Shown: in pieces, positions 19,300-28,337 of the stretch | Numbering within the stretch: position 1 is the first letter of the stretch | How the letters are laid out: the number at the start of each line of letters is the position of its first letter | Program-made: the position numbers and the translations under genes | Assembly (NCBI RefSeq): GCF_024400535.1 | Contig: NZ_CP038800.1 | Coordinates: 2,046,001-2,110,000 of the forward strand | Source of the DNA: Treponema denticola | GTDB lineage: Bacteria; Spirochaetota; Spirochaetia; Treponematales; Treponemataceae | Length of the DNA stretch: 64,000 bases | Reading direction: 5' to 3' | Notes under the pieces: generated by a model | The model's input: the letters and a program-made list of their open reading frames with translations, nothing else | Database searches by the model: none | Told to the model about the DNA's origin: nothing

Positions 19300-19340
19300 G
19301 AGACTCTTTCTAAAAACTTTAGGAAGAGTCTTTAATTTTT
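19300..19340 (+). terminator. Terminator between argF and phnC
   Basis: AGACTCTT (19301-19308) pairs with AAGAGTCT (19324-19331), followed by TTAATTTTTTT. It runs right up to the phnC ribosome site, so it may also act as a leader attenuator. Confidence 0.8.
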
Positions 19341-19355
19341 TTGGAGGGAAGCCTT

Positions 19356-20126
19356 GTGATTCTTGAACTTAAAAACATTTCAAAAACTTATCCTTCGGGA
19401 CGAAGGGCCTTACAAAACATTTCTTTTAAAATAGAAGAAGGAGAAATCCTTGCAATAATAGGCCTCTCGGGAGCCGGAAAGTCTACAATGCTTAGATGTA
19501 TAAACCGCTTGGTCGAGCCGGATGAAGGAGAAGTTATTTTTTTGGGAGAAAAAATAAACAGGCTTAAAGGAAAAAAATTAAGACAATACCGCTCAAAGAT
19601 AGGAATGATTTTTCAAAATTATAATCTGGTCGAGCGTCTTAATGCCGTCGAAAATGTTCTGCACGGCTGCCTCGGCTCAATTCCTTCTTACCGCGGGGCA
19701 CTAGGCCTTTATACCGAAAAAGGAAAAGAAAAAGCCTTTGCTCTTTTACAAACCGTAGGCATGGAAGAATTTGCCTTTCAAAGATGCAGCGAATTAAGCG
19801 GAGGTCAAAAACAAAGAATAGGAATTGCAAGAGCCTTAATGCAAAGCCCCAGCCTTTTATTATGCGATGAGCCCATAGCCTCCCTTGACCCGCAGTCGGC
19901 AGAAACGGTTTTAAATTATATTAAAGAATTTGCAGTAAATAAAAACATCGCCTGTCTTATAAGTTTACACCAAATGGAAGCGGCAAAAAAATATGCCGAC
20001 AGAATCATCGCTCTCAATAACGGAAAAATAGTTTTTGACGGAAGACCCGATTCCTTAAACGATGAAGTCTTGCACAAAGAAATTTTTGCAAGCGCTTCTA
20101 TGAACAGCGGAGAAAAAGTTCTATGA
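19356..20126 (+). CDS. phnC: Phosphonate-type ABC transporter ATP-binding protein
   Basis: PhnC-like ATPase of 256 aa: Walker A GLSGAGKST near residue 38, Q-loop IFQNYNLVERLNAVENVLHG (characteristic of PhnC), signature LSGGQKQRIGIA and Walker B LLLCDEPIASLDP. GGAGGG 6 bases upstream supports a GTG start at 19356 instead of the TTG at 19341. Its stop overlaps the start of the first permease (ATGA). The partner substrate-binding protein PhnD is not present on either side. Confidence 0.9.
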   Translation: MILELKNISKTYPSGRRALQNISFKIEEGEILAIIGLSGAGKSTMLRCINRLVEPDEGEVIFLGEKINRLKGKKLRQYRSKIGMIFQNYNLVERLNAVENVLHGCLGSIPSYRGALGLYTEKGKEKAFALLQTVGMEEFAFQRCSELSGGQKQRIGIARALMQSPSLLLCDEPIASLDPQSAETVLNYIKEFAVNKNIACLISLHQMEAAKKYADRIIALNNGKIVFDGRPDSLNDEVLHKEIFASASMNSGEKVL

Positions 20127-20992
20127 AGTTCGATTTAAAAATTTACTCTGAGGACAAAAAAAAGAAAAGACATTATCACAAAAAAGAAACTTCATACTCT
20201 TGGGAAAAAAAACAAATCTTTTTTGCGAAGAAAAAACTAAAGGCAATTATTATTCTTTTAAGTCTTATTTTAATATATTATTTTGCATCAAATATAACCG
20301 GCTTTAAAGACCTTAAAGCAATTTTTAAATTTCCCCTTGCAATAGCTTGGCTTATAAAAAACTTTATACCCGACAATGAAAGTTTAAAACATATTCCGAT
20401 TATAATAAAAACCTTGGGCGAAACCTGTGTAATAGCGGCCTCGGCAACTACCGCTGCGGCTTTTTTCGCCCTTATCTTAGCCCTCCTCGGCTCTCAAACC
20501 ACAGGAATAAATAAGCCCTTTCAAATAATCCTTACCCTTATAGCTTCGTTTTTAAGAAACATTCCGCTGGTAGCATGGGCAATGCTTTTATTGTTTTCGT
20601 TTAAACAAAATAATTTTACCGGTTTTTTAGCCCTCTTTATAATTACCTTGGGTCATCTGGTAAGAGCTTTTAAGGAAATGATAGAAGAAACAAGCGAAGA
20701 ATCTTTTACAGCGTTACGGGCTGCGGGCGTTCCGTATTTTCCGGCTCTCTTTAATGCCGTATTCCCAAGCATAGCGCCCGGCCTTGTTTCGTGGCTCTTA
20801 TACACGGTTGAAACGAATGTGAGGGACTCCGCTCTAATAGGAATTCTAACGGGAACCGGAATAGGTTTTTTATTTAACCTTTATTTTAAAAGTTTCCGTT
20901 ATAATAGTGCAGGCTTAATTATTTTATGCCTTGTAATCATAGTTTTACTCATCGATATTCTTTCAAACAAAATAAGGCGGATTCTTTTATGA
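20123..20992 (+). CDS. phnE: Phosphonate-type ABC transporter permease
   Basis: A charged N-terminal stretch (KKKKRHYHKKETSYSWEKKQ) precedes one membrane helix, then a binding-protein-dependent transport domain with about five more helices and an EAA-like loop (FTALRAAGVPYFPALFNAVFPS). It pairs with the next permease and PhnC. Start and stop overlap both neighbours by four bases, so the three genes form a tight operon. The substrate (phosphonate, phosphate ester or similar) cannot be fixed without PhnD. Confidence 0.87.
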   Translation: MKFDLKIYSEDKKKKRHYHKKETSYSWEKKQIFFAKKKLKAIIILLSLILIYYFASNITGFKDLKAIFKFPLAIAWLIKNFIPDNESLKHIPIIIKTLGETCVIAASATTAAAFFALILALLGSQTTGINKPFQIILTLIASFLRNIPLVAWAMLLLFSFKQNNFTGFLALFIITLGHLVRAFKEMIEETSEESFTALRAAGVPYFPALFNAVFPSIAPGLVSWLLYTVETNVRDSALIGILTGTGIGFLFNLYFKSFRYNSAGLIILCLVIIVLLIDILSNKIRRILL

Positions 20993-21813
20993 TTGAGCAA
21001 GCAAACAAAATTAAAAAAATAAAAATAAGAAGATTCTCAAAGCAAAGAGTATTAATTTTATTTGTTCTTATTTTTTTATCCGGCCTTACAATTATAAGCT
21101 TATTTCAAATGGAAAAGCCCGACTATGGAATTCAAAAGGCTTTTTTGCAATTTACGGAATATTCAAAAGATTTATTTTTTTATCCTAAGCTGTCACAAAA
21201 ATATTCTTATGCGGAAATATTTTTTTCTCTTTTAGTAAGTTTAAGTCTTGCCCTTTTAACCACCGTCTTCGGAGTGGTGCTTGCTTTCTTTTTAGGGATA
21301 GCCGCCTCGGAAAATCTTTCAAACAAGTATCTTGTAAAAATCATAAGAACGGCAATGTCCCTTATCCGCTCCGTGCCGACAATTATTTGGGTTTTAATAT
21401 TTTCGGTAGTTGCAAACATAGGAGCAGAGGCCGCCGTCCTAGGCATGAGCTTCCACAGCACAGCCTATCTCGTAAAAGGTTTTTCGGAAAGCTTTGACGG
21501 CATAGACAAAAAAACGATTGAGGCCTTAAAAGCCTGCGGGGCAAGCTATATCGAAATTATAAGTCAGGCAGTTCTCCCCGCTTCGATAAACAATCTAATC
21601 TCGTGGAGCTTTTTTAGATTTGAAATTAACTTCGGAAATGCTGTTGCCGTAGGAGCTGCGGCAGGAGCCGGCGGAATAGGTTACGAGCTTTTTATGGCAG
21701 GCTCTTTAAACTTTAATATGAGTGAAGTCGGCTTTATATCCTATCTTATTTTCGGAACGGCAATTATTTTGGAAATATCTTCGACAAGGATAAGAAACAG
21801 AATTAGGCATTAG
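20989..21813 (+). CDS. phnE: Phosphonate-type ABC transporter permease, second subunit
   Basis: The start is set at MIEQANKIKK (20989), overlapping the previous stop as ATGA; an ORF start 63 bases earlier runs through the first permease. The 274-aa protein has about six membrane helices and the EAA-type loop IEALKACGASYIEIISQAVLPA. Two different PhnE genes in tandem suggest a heterodimeric channel. Confidence 0.87.
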   Translation: MIEQANKIKKIKIRRFSKQRVLILFVLIFLSGLTIISLFQMEKPDYGIQKAFLQFTEYSKDLFFYPKLSQKYSYAEIFFSLLVSLSLALLTTVFGVVLAFFLGIAASENLSNKYLVKIIRTAMSLIRSVPTIIWVLIFSVVANIGAEAAVLGMSFHSTAYLVKGFSESFDGIDKKTIEALKACGASYIEIISQAVLPASINNLISWSFFRFEINFGNAVAVGAAAGAGGIGYELFMAGSLNFNMSEVGFISYLIFGTAIILEISSTRIRNRIRH

Positions 21814-21828
21814 ACTTTTAAATTTAAC

Positions 21829-21866
21829 GAGGCAGAAAGAATCAAAAGAATTCTTACTGCCCCGTT
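21829..21866. terminator. Hairpin between converging phnE and pepT
   Basis: A long imperfect stem (TAACGaGGCAGaAAGAAT with its partner) fills the gap between two converging genes. The T-runs are weak, so it is a likely but not certain two-way terminator. Confidence 0.5.
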
Positions 21867-21882
21867 AGCATTGAAGCAAAAA

Positions 21883-23088
21883 CTATTTTGCGTTATTTTC
21901 GACAATTTTTACTACAAGTTCAATTCCCTTTTCAAATGCCATTGTGGGGATGAGCTCGAAGCGGCCGTGAAAATTATAACCGCCTGCAAAAAGGTTAGGA
22001 CAGGGAAGCCCCATAAAAGAAAGGCGGGCTCCGTCAGTTCCTCCCCTAACCGGAACTATATGAGGTTCAATACCGGCATCAGTCATAGATTTTTTTGCAA
22101 GCTCAATTATTTCCATGTGCGGTTCGATTTTTTCTTTCATATTGTAATAGGAATCTTTTATTTCCATCTTGATTATATTGCCGTATTTTTTATTTAAAAA
22201 ATCGACAGCTGCCTTCATAAGTTCTTTTTTGTGAAGGAAGCTTTCCATAAAGTGATCGCGGATAATATAAGACATCTTTGTAAAATCAACGCTTCCTTCA
22301 ATGGAAGTTAAATGAATAAAACCCTCATAGCCTTCGGTGTATTCCGGCTTTTGTTCTTCGGGAAGCATGTTTTCCAATTCTCTTGCCGCAGAAAGAGAAT
22401 TAACCATCATATTCTTTGCAGAACCCGGATGCACATTCTTTCCTTGAATTTCTATCTTAACGCTTGCGGCATTAAAGTTTTCGTATTCGAGTTCACCCAA
22501 GGGGCCGCCGTCTACAGTATAGGCAAAGTCCGCTCCGAATTTTTTTACATCAAAAAGATCGGCGCCTCTTCCGATTTCTTCATCGGGAGTAAAACCGATT
22601 TTTATTTCGCCGTGTTTAATTTCGGGATGAGCCAAAAGATATTCTATAGCACCCATGATGATTGTAATACCGGCCTTATCGTCTGCACCCAAGAGGGTCG
22701 TTCCGTCGGTTGTAATAATCTCCTGACCTTCAAGCTCTTTTAAGAAGGGAAAATCTTTGACGGTCATGGTGTACTCATCATTGAGTTTAATATCCCCGCC
22801 CTTGTACACAAAAACTTTCGGATTTACGCACTTGCCGTCCAAATCGGGAGCCGTGTCCATGTGGGCTATAAAACCGATTGCAGGAACCTTTTTATCGGTG
22901 TTTGCAGGAATGGCCGAATAAACATAACCGTGCTCATCCTGCTCGGCCTTTAAGCCCATCTCGGTCAATTCTTTTACAAGGTATTTTCCCAGCTCAAGCT
23001 GTCCGGGAGTACTGGGACAACATTCATTTTCTTCGTTGGACTTAGTGTCCATCGAAATGTATTTTTGAAATCTTTTAAGATAATCCAT
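21883..23088 (-). CDS. pepT: Peptidase T (tripeptide aminopeptidase)
   Basis: This M20 zinc metallopeptidase removes the N-terminal residue of tripeptides in the cytoplasm, fitting an organism that lives on peptides. Metal-site motifs are GFIAHMDTAPD (about 75), LLGADDKAGI (about 138), TPDEEIGRGAD (about 172) and the closing GGTDGARLSFMGLPCPNLFA and NFHGRFE. At 401 aa it is full length. AGGAGATATT precedes the ATG. It is monocistronic. Confidence 0.96.
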   Translation of the reverse strand: MDYLKRFQKYISMDTKSNEENECCPSTPGQLELGKYLVKELTEMGLKAEQDEHGYVYSAIPANTDKKVPAIGFIAHMDTAPDLDGKCVNPKVFVYKGGDIKLNDEYTMTVKDFPFLKELEGQEIITTDGTTLLGADDKAGITIIMGAIEYLLAHPEIKHGEIKIGFTPDEEIGRGADLFDVKKFGADFAYTVDGGPLGELEYENFNAASVKIEIQGKNVHPGSAKNMMVNSLSAARELENMLPEEQKPEYTEGYEGFIHLTSIEGSVDFTKMSYIIRDHFMESFLHKKELMKAAVDFLNKKYGNIIKMEIKDSYYNMKEKIEPHMEIIELAKKSMTDAGIEPHIVPVRGGTDGARLSFMGLPCPNLFAGGYNFHGRFELIPTMAFEKGIELVVKIVENNAK

Positions 23089-23240
23089 AATATCTCCTGT
23101 AAAAATGTTATAGTTTACGATGAACAGCCTAGCACTTTTAAGGGCTTGTGTAAAGTGGGGAGAAGTAGAACAATGTGTATGTCTTGGAGAATTCTGAGGT
23201 AAATGTATAAAATTCCTTTTAATAAAAAATATCTAAACTA

Positions 23241-23270
23241 TTGACAATATTGGTTCCGATATATTATACT
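23241..23270 (+). promoter_or_regulatory. Promoter of the ABC exporter pair with internal dyad
   Basis: TTGACA (23241-23246) is 18 bases from TATACT (23265-23270). Between them AATATTGGTTCCGATATATT is an imperfect palindrome, a candidate operator for a regulator such as the AraC protein encoded downstream. Confidence 0.6.
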
Positions 23271-23317
23271 CTTTTGTAAGATTAAGTTTACAATATTTTA
23301 GAGACATCGGAGTAGTT

Positions 23318-25111
23318 ATGTTTAAGATACAAAAGGAAGCCGAAGAGATTTTTAAATCTATCAGGCTTAAAAGAATGTTTGGAGGTTTCTTTTTACTTTC
23401 GGATGAGTTTTTGACGGTCGTGCCGGGATACTACATAGGTCTTGCCGTAGATGAATTAAAAAATGCTACTATGACACAAAGTGCCCTTATTGCGTATGTG
23501 GTAAAAATAATTTTTTTCACCTGTATGGGATATTTTTTTTCTTCCATGTTTATGTTCTTTATTCACAATTCTGGAAACAGGGCGGCTTATCTTTTTAGAA
23601 AAAAAATAATTTCGTCGGTTTTAAAAAAGACTCCGCCGTTTTTTAAAAAATATACTTCAGGCGATATTTTGGCTCGCACCTCAAATGATGTCACGGCCGT
23701 AGAAAATTATTTTGCTAACGGTTTTATAATGCTGATGGATTCCTTTGCCTATCCCGGAGCTGCAATTTTTATGATGTCGGTTTTAATTTCATGGAAGTTA
23801 ACCCTTGCAGTTGTCCTCCCAATACCACTTATAACTATTATTTATTTTTCTTTAGGTAAAGCAATAAAAGATAGAACGGGTAAAACCTATGCGGAATTTT
23901 CCAAGGTCAACCAAGGTATTTTGGAGCTCGCTGAAGGAATAAAACTTATACGCTGTTACGTGAATGAGCAAGTCAGGTTAAAAAAACTTTCTTCCATTGT
24001 TAAAAATTATTTTTCGGTTCTTTATGCACAAGTTAAACTAACCTCTATTTTGCAGCCATGTACAGCCTTTATTACAAATCTTTGTATCATAATAGCTTTT
24101 TGCTACGGCGGTTACCTTGTACACATAGGAGAAATTACTTCAGGGAATCTTGTTTCATTTTTTGGTTTTGTCGGAATGATTGCATGGAGCGGAATGGCAA
24201 GCGGCTTTTACTTACAAATTCAAAAGTCGGCAGATGCAGCTATCGACAGAATAAATGCTCTTATAAGAGATAACAACGAATTTCCGTCCATGGGAAACAA
24301 AGAAAAAATCGAAAGAATAGAAAAAATTTCTTTTAAAAATTTCAGCTTTGCATATTCCGATTCCGAAAAGAAAGTTTTACAGGATATTTTCTTTGAAATT
24401 TTACAAGGAGAAATTTTAGGAATTACCGGAAAAACCGGTTCGGGTAAAACAAGTTTGATAAAACAATTTTTCAGCCTCTATCCTCAAAATGAAAATATCT
24501 TCATAAATAATATTCCCTTAAAAAATTGCGATATTTTTTCTTTTAGAAACAAGACCGCTTATGTAAGTCAACGTCCTCAACTTTTATCGGGAACCGTTTA
24601 CGAAAACTTATGCTTTTATGAAAAGGAAATTGAAAAAGGAAAAATATTAAAGGTTTTGGAAGCGGCTGATGTAAAAAGCGACATTGAAAAACTTACAAAC
24701 GGGATCGATACAAAAATAGGAGAAAAAGGTGTTATGCTTTCAGGAGGGCAAAGGCAACGAATTGCCCTTGCCCGTGCTCTTCTTAAAGAACCGGAAGTTT
24801 TGATTTTGGATGATGCCATTTCTGCCGTCGATGCAGACACTGAAGTTAAGATAATCGAAAACCTAAAAAAATCTTCTTCATTTAATATCTGCATTATATC
24901 GGCACACCGTCTTTCGGCTGTTCAGCATGCAGACAAAATAATTGTGCTGGATGACGGTAAAATTATTCAGCAAGGAACGCACGAAAAACTTATAAAAGAA
25001 GGCGGCTGGTATGCGGAGCAGTTTGAATACCAGCACAGCCATTCTGCGGAACTTATGCAAGCTGAAGATGCTGACCTACAAATTGACGGAGGAAAAAAAG
25101 ATGAAAGATAA
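23318..25111 (+). CDS. ABC exporter half-transporter, subunit A (degenerate catalytic site)
   Basis: A six-helix exporter membrane domain (residues 1-320) precedes an ATPase domain with Walker A GKTGSGKTS, signature LSGGQRQRIALA and Walker B LILDDAIS. The catalytic Glu after Walker B is Asp here, while the signature is canonical. This pairs with subunit B, whose Walker B is normal and whose signature is not, giving one active and one degenerate ATP site as in heterodimeric exporters such as TM287/288. The next gene overlaps this one by 11 bases. The substrate is unknown. Confidence 0.9.
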   Translation: MFKIQKEAEEIFKSIRLKRMFGGFFLLSDEFLTVVPGYYIGLAVDELKNATMTQSALIAYVVKIIFFTCMGYFFSSMFMFFIHNSGNRAAYLFRKKIISSVLKKTPPFFKKYTSGDILARTSNDVTAVENYFANGFIMLMDSFAYPGAAIFMMSVLISWKLTLAVVLPIPLITIIYFSLGKAIKDRTGKTYAEFSKVNQGILELAEGIKLIRCYVNEQVRLKKLSSIVKNYFSVLYAQVKLTSILQPCTAFITNLCIIIAFCYGGYLVHIGEITSGNLVSFFGFVGMIAWSGMASGFYLQIQKSADAAIDRINALIRDNNEFPSMGNKEKIERIEKISFKNFSFAYSDSEKKVLQDIFFEILQGEILGITGKTGSGKTSLIKQFFSLYPQNENIFINNIPLKNCDIFSFRNKTAYVSQRPQLLSGTVYENLCFYEKEIEKGKILKVLEAADVKSDIEKLTNGIDTKIGEKGVMLSGGQRQRIALARALLKEPEVLILDDAISAVDADTEVKIIENLKKSSSFNICIISAHRLSAVQHADKIIVLDDGKIIQQGTHEKLIKEGGWYAEQFEYQHSHSAELMQAEDADLQIDGGKKDER

Positions 25112-26840
25112 GACCAATAAACTCAAAGTAAATTATAGATTTTTTCTCTCGTACCTAAAATACTGCAAGACTTATGTCTTAGCAGCCTTTGTTGTAGTAG
25201 GAATTTTTATTGCATCTTCAGCCTATCTTCCTACAATTACAGCAAGCGTTATAAATGCCGACCTTGTAAATATGCCCGGCTTAAAAAATTTTTTAATTAA
25301 ACATGCCCTTTTGGTTTTGGGGACTGCCCTTTTATTTTTTTTATCGATATATGTAAAAACATTGCTTTTTAGAAAAATTGCAAATACCGCCTGTGAACAT
25401 ATTCAAATGGATATGGCCGGTCATCTTTTAAATTTAAAGATGAAACATTTTGATGAAATGACTTCGGGAAATATAATGAGCCGTTTTTCTTCCGATGTAA
25501 ATGCAGTAGGCGATTTATACTTTTTGGTTTTGGGCGAGGTATTTAGTGTAATTTTATTATGTATAGTTTTATATATCCGTTTGGCACTTATGAGCCCCTA
25601 TCTTTTTTGGGCTAGTTTTGCCTATCTGCCGGTTGTTTATTTTCTTGCTCGGTATTATTTAAAAAAGAGCGACAAGCCGACACGGGATTATAGAAATTCA
25701 ATCGGAGAATTAAACGGATTTTTTAACGAAAGTATTAATTCTATTGAAACCGTGCAAGCTTTTTGTGCAGAGGAAAAAACAGAAAAAGAGTTCGATAAAT
25801 TTAATCTCCCGGCATATACTTCAAAACGAAAAATGGTTTTACTCTCGGGGCTTTTTTCTTGGAATATTATTGCAAGAATTAGAACCTTAATTTACGCCGC
25901 CCTTTTGGGAGTGTTCGGATATCTGTATTTTCAGGGAGCTCATTTTCTTGTCGGTACTCTTGTAATCGCTATAAGTTATAATAAGGAAATAACCGATATT
26001 TTTTTAAAATTGTTCATGCAGATAAATATTTACAAAAATGCCTTTGTCGCGGCGGGAAGAGTTTCGGAGATAATTAATTTTGAACATGAAAGAACAAACG
26101 GCACTCCTCATTCTCCCATGGGAGATATAAAATTTTCAAACACTCAATTTGAATACAAAGAAGGCATTCCAATTTTAAAAGGACTTGATTTTAATGCGGA
26201 AGACGGGATGACCATAGCCTTTGTCGGAAAGACCGGCTGCGGAAAATCTACGATTATGAATTTGATTTTAGGTTTTTATGAAAATTCCGGCGGTAAGGTT
26301 TTAATTGACGGGCAGGATATACGCTCTCTTGAATTAAAAACTCTGCGTTCCAAGATTGCAGTGGTCTTGCAAGAACCCTATCTTTTTAGCGGAACGATTT
26401 TTGACAACATAAGTTTAAACGATCCTCTTATAAATAGAGAATCTTGCGAAAAAGCTTTAAAGGCTGTAGGCGGCACAAATCTTATAGAACGTTCGAAAAA
26501 AGGTTTGGATGCCGAAGTGAACGAAAACGGAAAAAACTTTTCGGAAGGAGAGAGGCAGATTATCTGTTTTGCCCGTGCCATGGTAAGAGATCCTAAAATT
26601 CTAATCTTAGATGAGGCTACGGCAAACATTGATACCGAAACCGAAAAACTTATAAATGCAGGTATCGAAGTTTTAAAGAAGGGACGCACCACACTTATAA
26701 TCGCACACCGTCTTTCTACCGTAAAAAATGCGGATATAATAAACGTAATCGATGACGGCAAATTATTGGAATCGGGCACTCACGAAGAACTTATTGCCCT
26801 GAATTCAAAATACGCCGAATGGTATAGACTGCAAAAGTAG
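25101..26840 (+). CDS. ABC exporter half-transporter, subunit B
   Basis: The start is the ATG at 25101 (MKDKTNKLKV) with GGAGGA just upstream; the longer frame from 25011 runs inside subunit A. Residues 1-325 are the membrane domain. The ATPase has Walker A GKTGCGKST, an unusual signature FSEGERQIICFA in place of LSGGQ, and Walker B LILDEATANID with its catalytic Glu. The 579-aa protein should form an obligate heterodimer with subunit A. Confidence 0.9.
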   Translation: MKDKTNKLKVNYRFFLSYLKYCKTYVLAAFVVVGIFIASSAYLPTITASVINADLVNMPGLKNFLIKHALLVLGTALLFFLSIYVKTLLFRKIANTACEHIQMDMAGHLLNLKMKHFDEMTSGNIMSRFSSDVNAVGDLYFLVLGEVFSVILLCIVLYIRLALMSPYLFWASFAYLPVVYFLARYYLKKSDKPTRDYRNSIGELNGFFNESINSIETVQAFCAEEKTEKEFDKFNLPAYTSKRKMVLLSGLFSWNIIARIRTLIYAALLGVFGYLYFQGAHFLVGTLVIAISYNKEITDIFLKLFMQINIYKNAFVAAGRVSEIINFEHERTNGTPHSPMGDIKFSNTQFEYKEGIPILKGLDFNAEDGMTIAFVGKTGCGKSTIMNLILGFYENSGGKVLIDGQDIRSLELKTLRSKIAVVLQEPYLFSGTIFDNISLNDPLINRESCEKALKAVGGTNLIERSKKGLDAEVNENGKNFSEGERQIICFARAMVRDPKILILDEATANIDTETEKLINAGIEVLKKGRTTLIIAHRLSTVKNADIINVIDDGKLLESGTHEELIALNSKYAEWYRLQK

Positions 26841-26897
26841 GAATAAGTTTTCTGAAAATGTAAGCTATAGCTTAAAATTTATTTTTATTGTATACTA

Positions 26898-26933
26898 GGG
26901 CATCTCTAAAAACTGAAGTTTTTAGAAATGCCC
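26898..26933 (+). repeat. Hairpin with AAACTGAAGTTT core in the AraC gene leader
   Basis: A 17-position stem with one mismatch spans 26898-26933, with the tip AAACTGAAGTTT. A TATACT box lies just before it (26891-26896), so it would be at the 5' end of the araC-type mRNA. The same tip is in the repeat within the CbiQ-like gene near 40803. Confidence 0.6.
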
Positions 26934-26956
26934 ACTAATGATTGGAGTGTTAAATT

Positions 26957-27898
26957 ATGCAAAAAAGTTATTACGCTTTTTTAAACCATACCAATTCGGA
27001 TATTGTAAAAAAAGATAATCCGTATCCGCATTTTAAAACCTACGCATTTTCTTCCGAAATAGGAAGAGGATATTCTGCTATTTATGATGTAGGCTCTTAT
27101 GCACATATTTGTATTGCCGATCATCTTTACTATGAGGATTTTAAATATACGGTACCATCGGATGAAGGTATTTATATTCAGCAATATGATTCTATTGCCT
27201 CCGACAAAAAATATCCTGCAGGGAGAGTGTATACCGGAATGCAATACATTCAGCATTACACTAATGTTAAAACGGTTCAGTATGTTATAAAAAAGGAAAC
27301 TCCTGCATGTATTATCGGGCTTCAATTAAACCCCGAATATTACGGTGCATATTTAAAAAACACCTTCGGCATTACGGAAGAAAATTTTTGCACAAAAATT
27401 TCTCTCTTGCCGAAAGAAAACTATATTCCTGAAATTTCTTTTATATTGAATCAGATACGGAAATTCTCGGGAACCGAAGCGAGTGCAAAACTTTTTTTTA
27501 AAAGCAAAGTTGACGAAATCTCCGCCCTTCTTTTACGAAGAACCGAAAACATACAAAAAGCGGAACACTCCGTTTTTTCAGCCGACCATGCAGCTATTAT
27601 GCAAACGATTGAGTTCATAAATAAAAACTTACACAAAAGACTTCCGCTTGAAACGCTTGCAAAAATGTCGTATATGAGCCCTTCAAAATTTAAATATGTT
27701 TTTAAAGCCGTTACCGGTTTTCCGCTCACCGATTATCTTGTTAATAAAAAAATGGAAAAAGCCTGCTCCCTGCTTTTAAATACTAATATGTATGTTGCAA
27801 ACATCGCCCAAAGTCTCGGCTATCGCAGCACCGGATATTTTTCCGCCTGCTTTGAAAAGTACACAGGTATGCTTCCGAATGAATATAGGAGGAGGTGA
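26957..27898 (+). CDS. AraC family transcriptional regulator
   Basis: The 313-aa protein has an N-terminal sensing region of about 200 residues without an obvious family and a C-terminal AraC DNA-binding domain (about 215-313): two helix-turn-helix units, LPLETLAKMSYMSPSKFKYVFK and VANIAQSLGYRSTGYFSACF, ending KYTGMLPNEYRR. It follows the ABC exporter pair on the same strand after 116 bases, so it probably controls that pair, perhaps through the dyad at 23247-23266 (inference). GGAGTG precedes the ATG. Confidence 0.88.
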   Translation: MQKSYYAFLNHTNSDIVKKDNPYPHFKTYAFSSEIGRGYSAIYDVGSYAHICIADHLYYEDFKYTVPSDEGIYIQQYDSIASDKKYPAGRVYTGMQYIQHYTNVKTVQYVIKKETPACIIGLQLNPEYYGAYLKNTFGITEENFCTKISLLPKENYIPEISFILNQIRKFSGTEASAKLFFKSKVDEISALLLRRTENIQKAEHSVFSADHAAIMQTIEFINKNLHKRLPLETLAKMSYMSPSKFKYVFKAVTGFPLTDYLVNKKMEKACSLLLNTNMYVANIAQSLGYRSTGYFSACFEKYTGMLPNEYRRR

Positions 27899-28042
27899 AA
27901 GGTTAGGCTTCTTCAGCTCTCGCAAGTAATGCGCATCTTTATCCTTCTGTTACTGATGCTCTCAATTCGCTTATTAATGTCAATTAGCTATCCAGCTGAC
28001 GCGGCACCTTATAAGAGCCATACCGTTTTTTAGCCAAAAAAT

Positions 28043-28117
28043 TTTCGAGCCGCATCGTTAAACAATGTACGTCCTTGTACATTGTTTAACTACGAGATTT
28101 GCTAATCGCAAATCTCG
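28043..28117 (+). repeat. Double-hairpin repeat copy
   Basis: A 14-bp perfect stem (28057-28070 with 28077-28090) is followed by CTACGAG and a second 10-bp stem (28093-28102 with 28108-28117). A minimal form, TTCGAG-CCG-CATCG, lies directly before it at 28045-28057. Confidence 0.65.
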
Positions 28118-28250
28118 ATTCTGTTTAATACTCCCGCCCTCCTTGGCGGATATGCACACGCTATACAGCAAAACACGTGCACCACAAAACACATTTTGCC
28201 TATTCGGTTTCACCGCTTTACCGCCACGGACGGCGGTGGTTCCAGCATTA

Positions 28251-28312
28251 CGATGTTTTGCCGTGAGGCAAAACTCGAAACTCAAAATCGGACACGGATG
28301 TCCGATTTTGAG
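28251..28312 (-). repeat. Double-hairpin repeat copy, minus orientation
   Basis: Read on the minus strand: a 14-bp stem (28312-28299 with 28294-28281), then TTTCGAG, an 8-bp stem (28274-28267 with 28262-28255), then ATCG. This is the same order as at 50294-50362 and 40704-40779 with different stem sequences. Confidence 0.7.
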
Positions 28313-28337
28313 TACCTCTCCGGCAAAATGTGTGAAC

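Larger units (their letters stand above)
27899..28337. other. Gene-free stretch of palindromic repeats
   Basis: No convincing gene in 439 bases. ORFs crossing it are shadows. It holds at least five hairpins, including two copies of a double-hairpin repeat (28043-28117 and 28251-28312) and CCGCC-6-GGCGG at 28221-28236, separated by low-value sequence. Confidence 0.6.
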
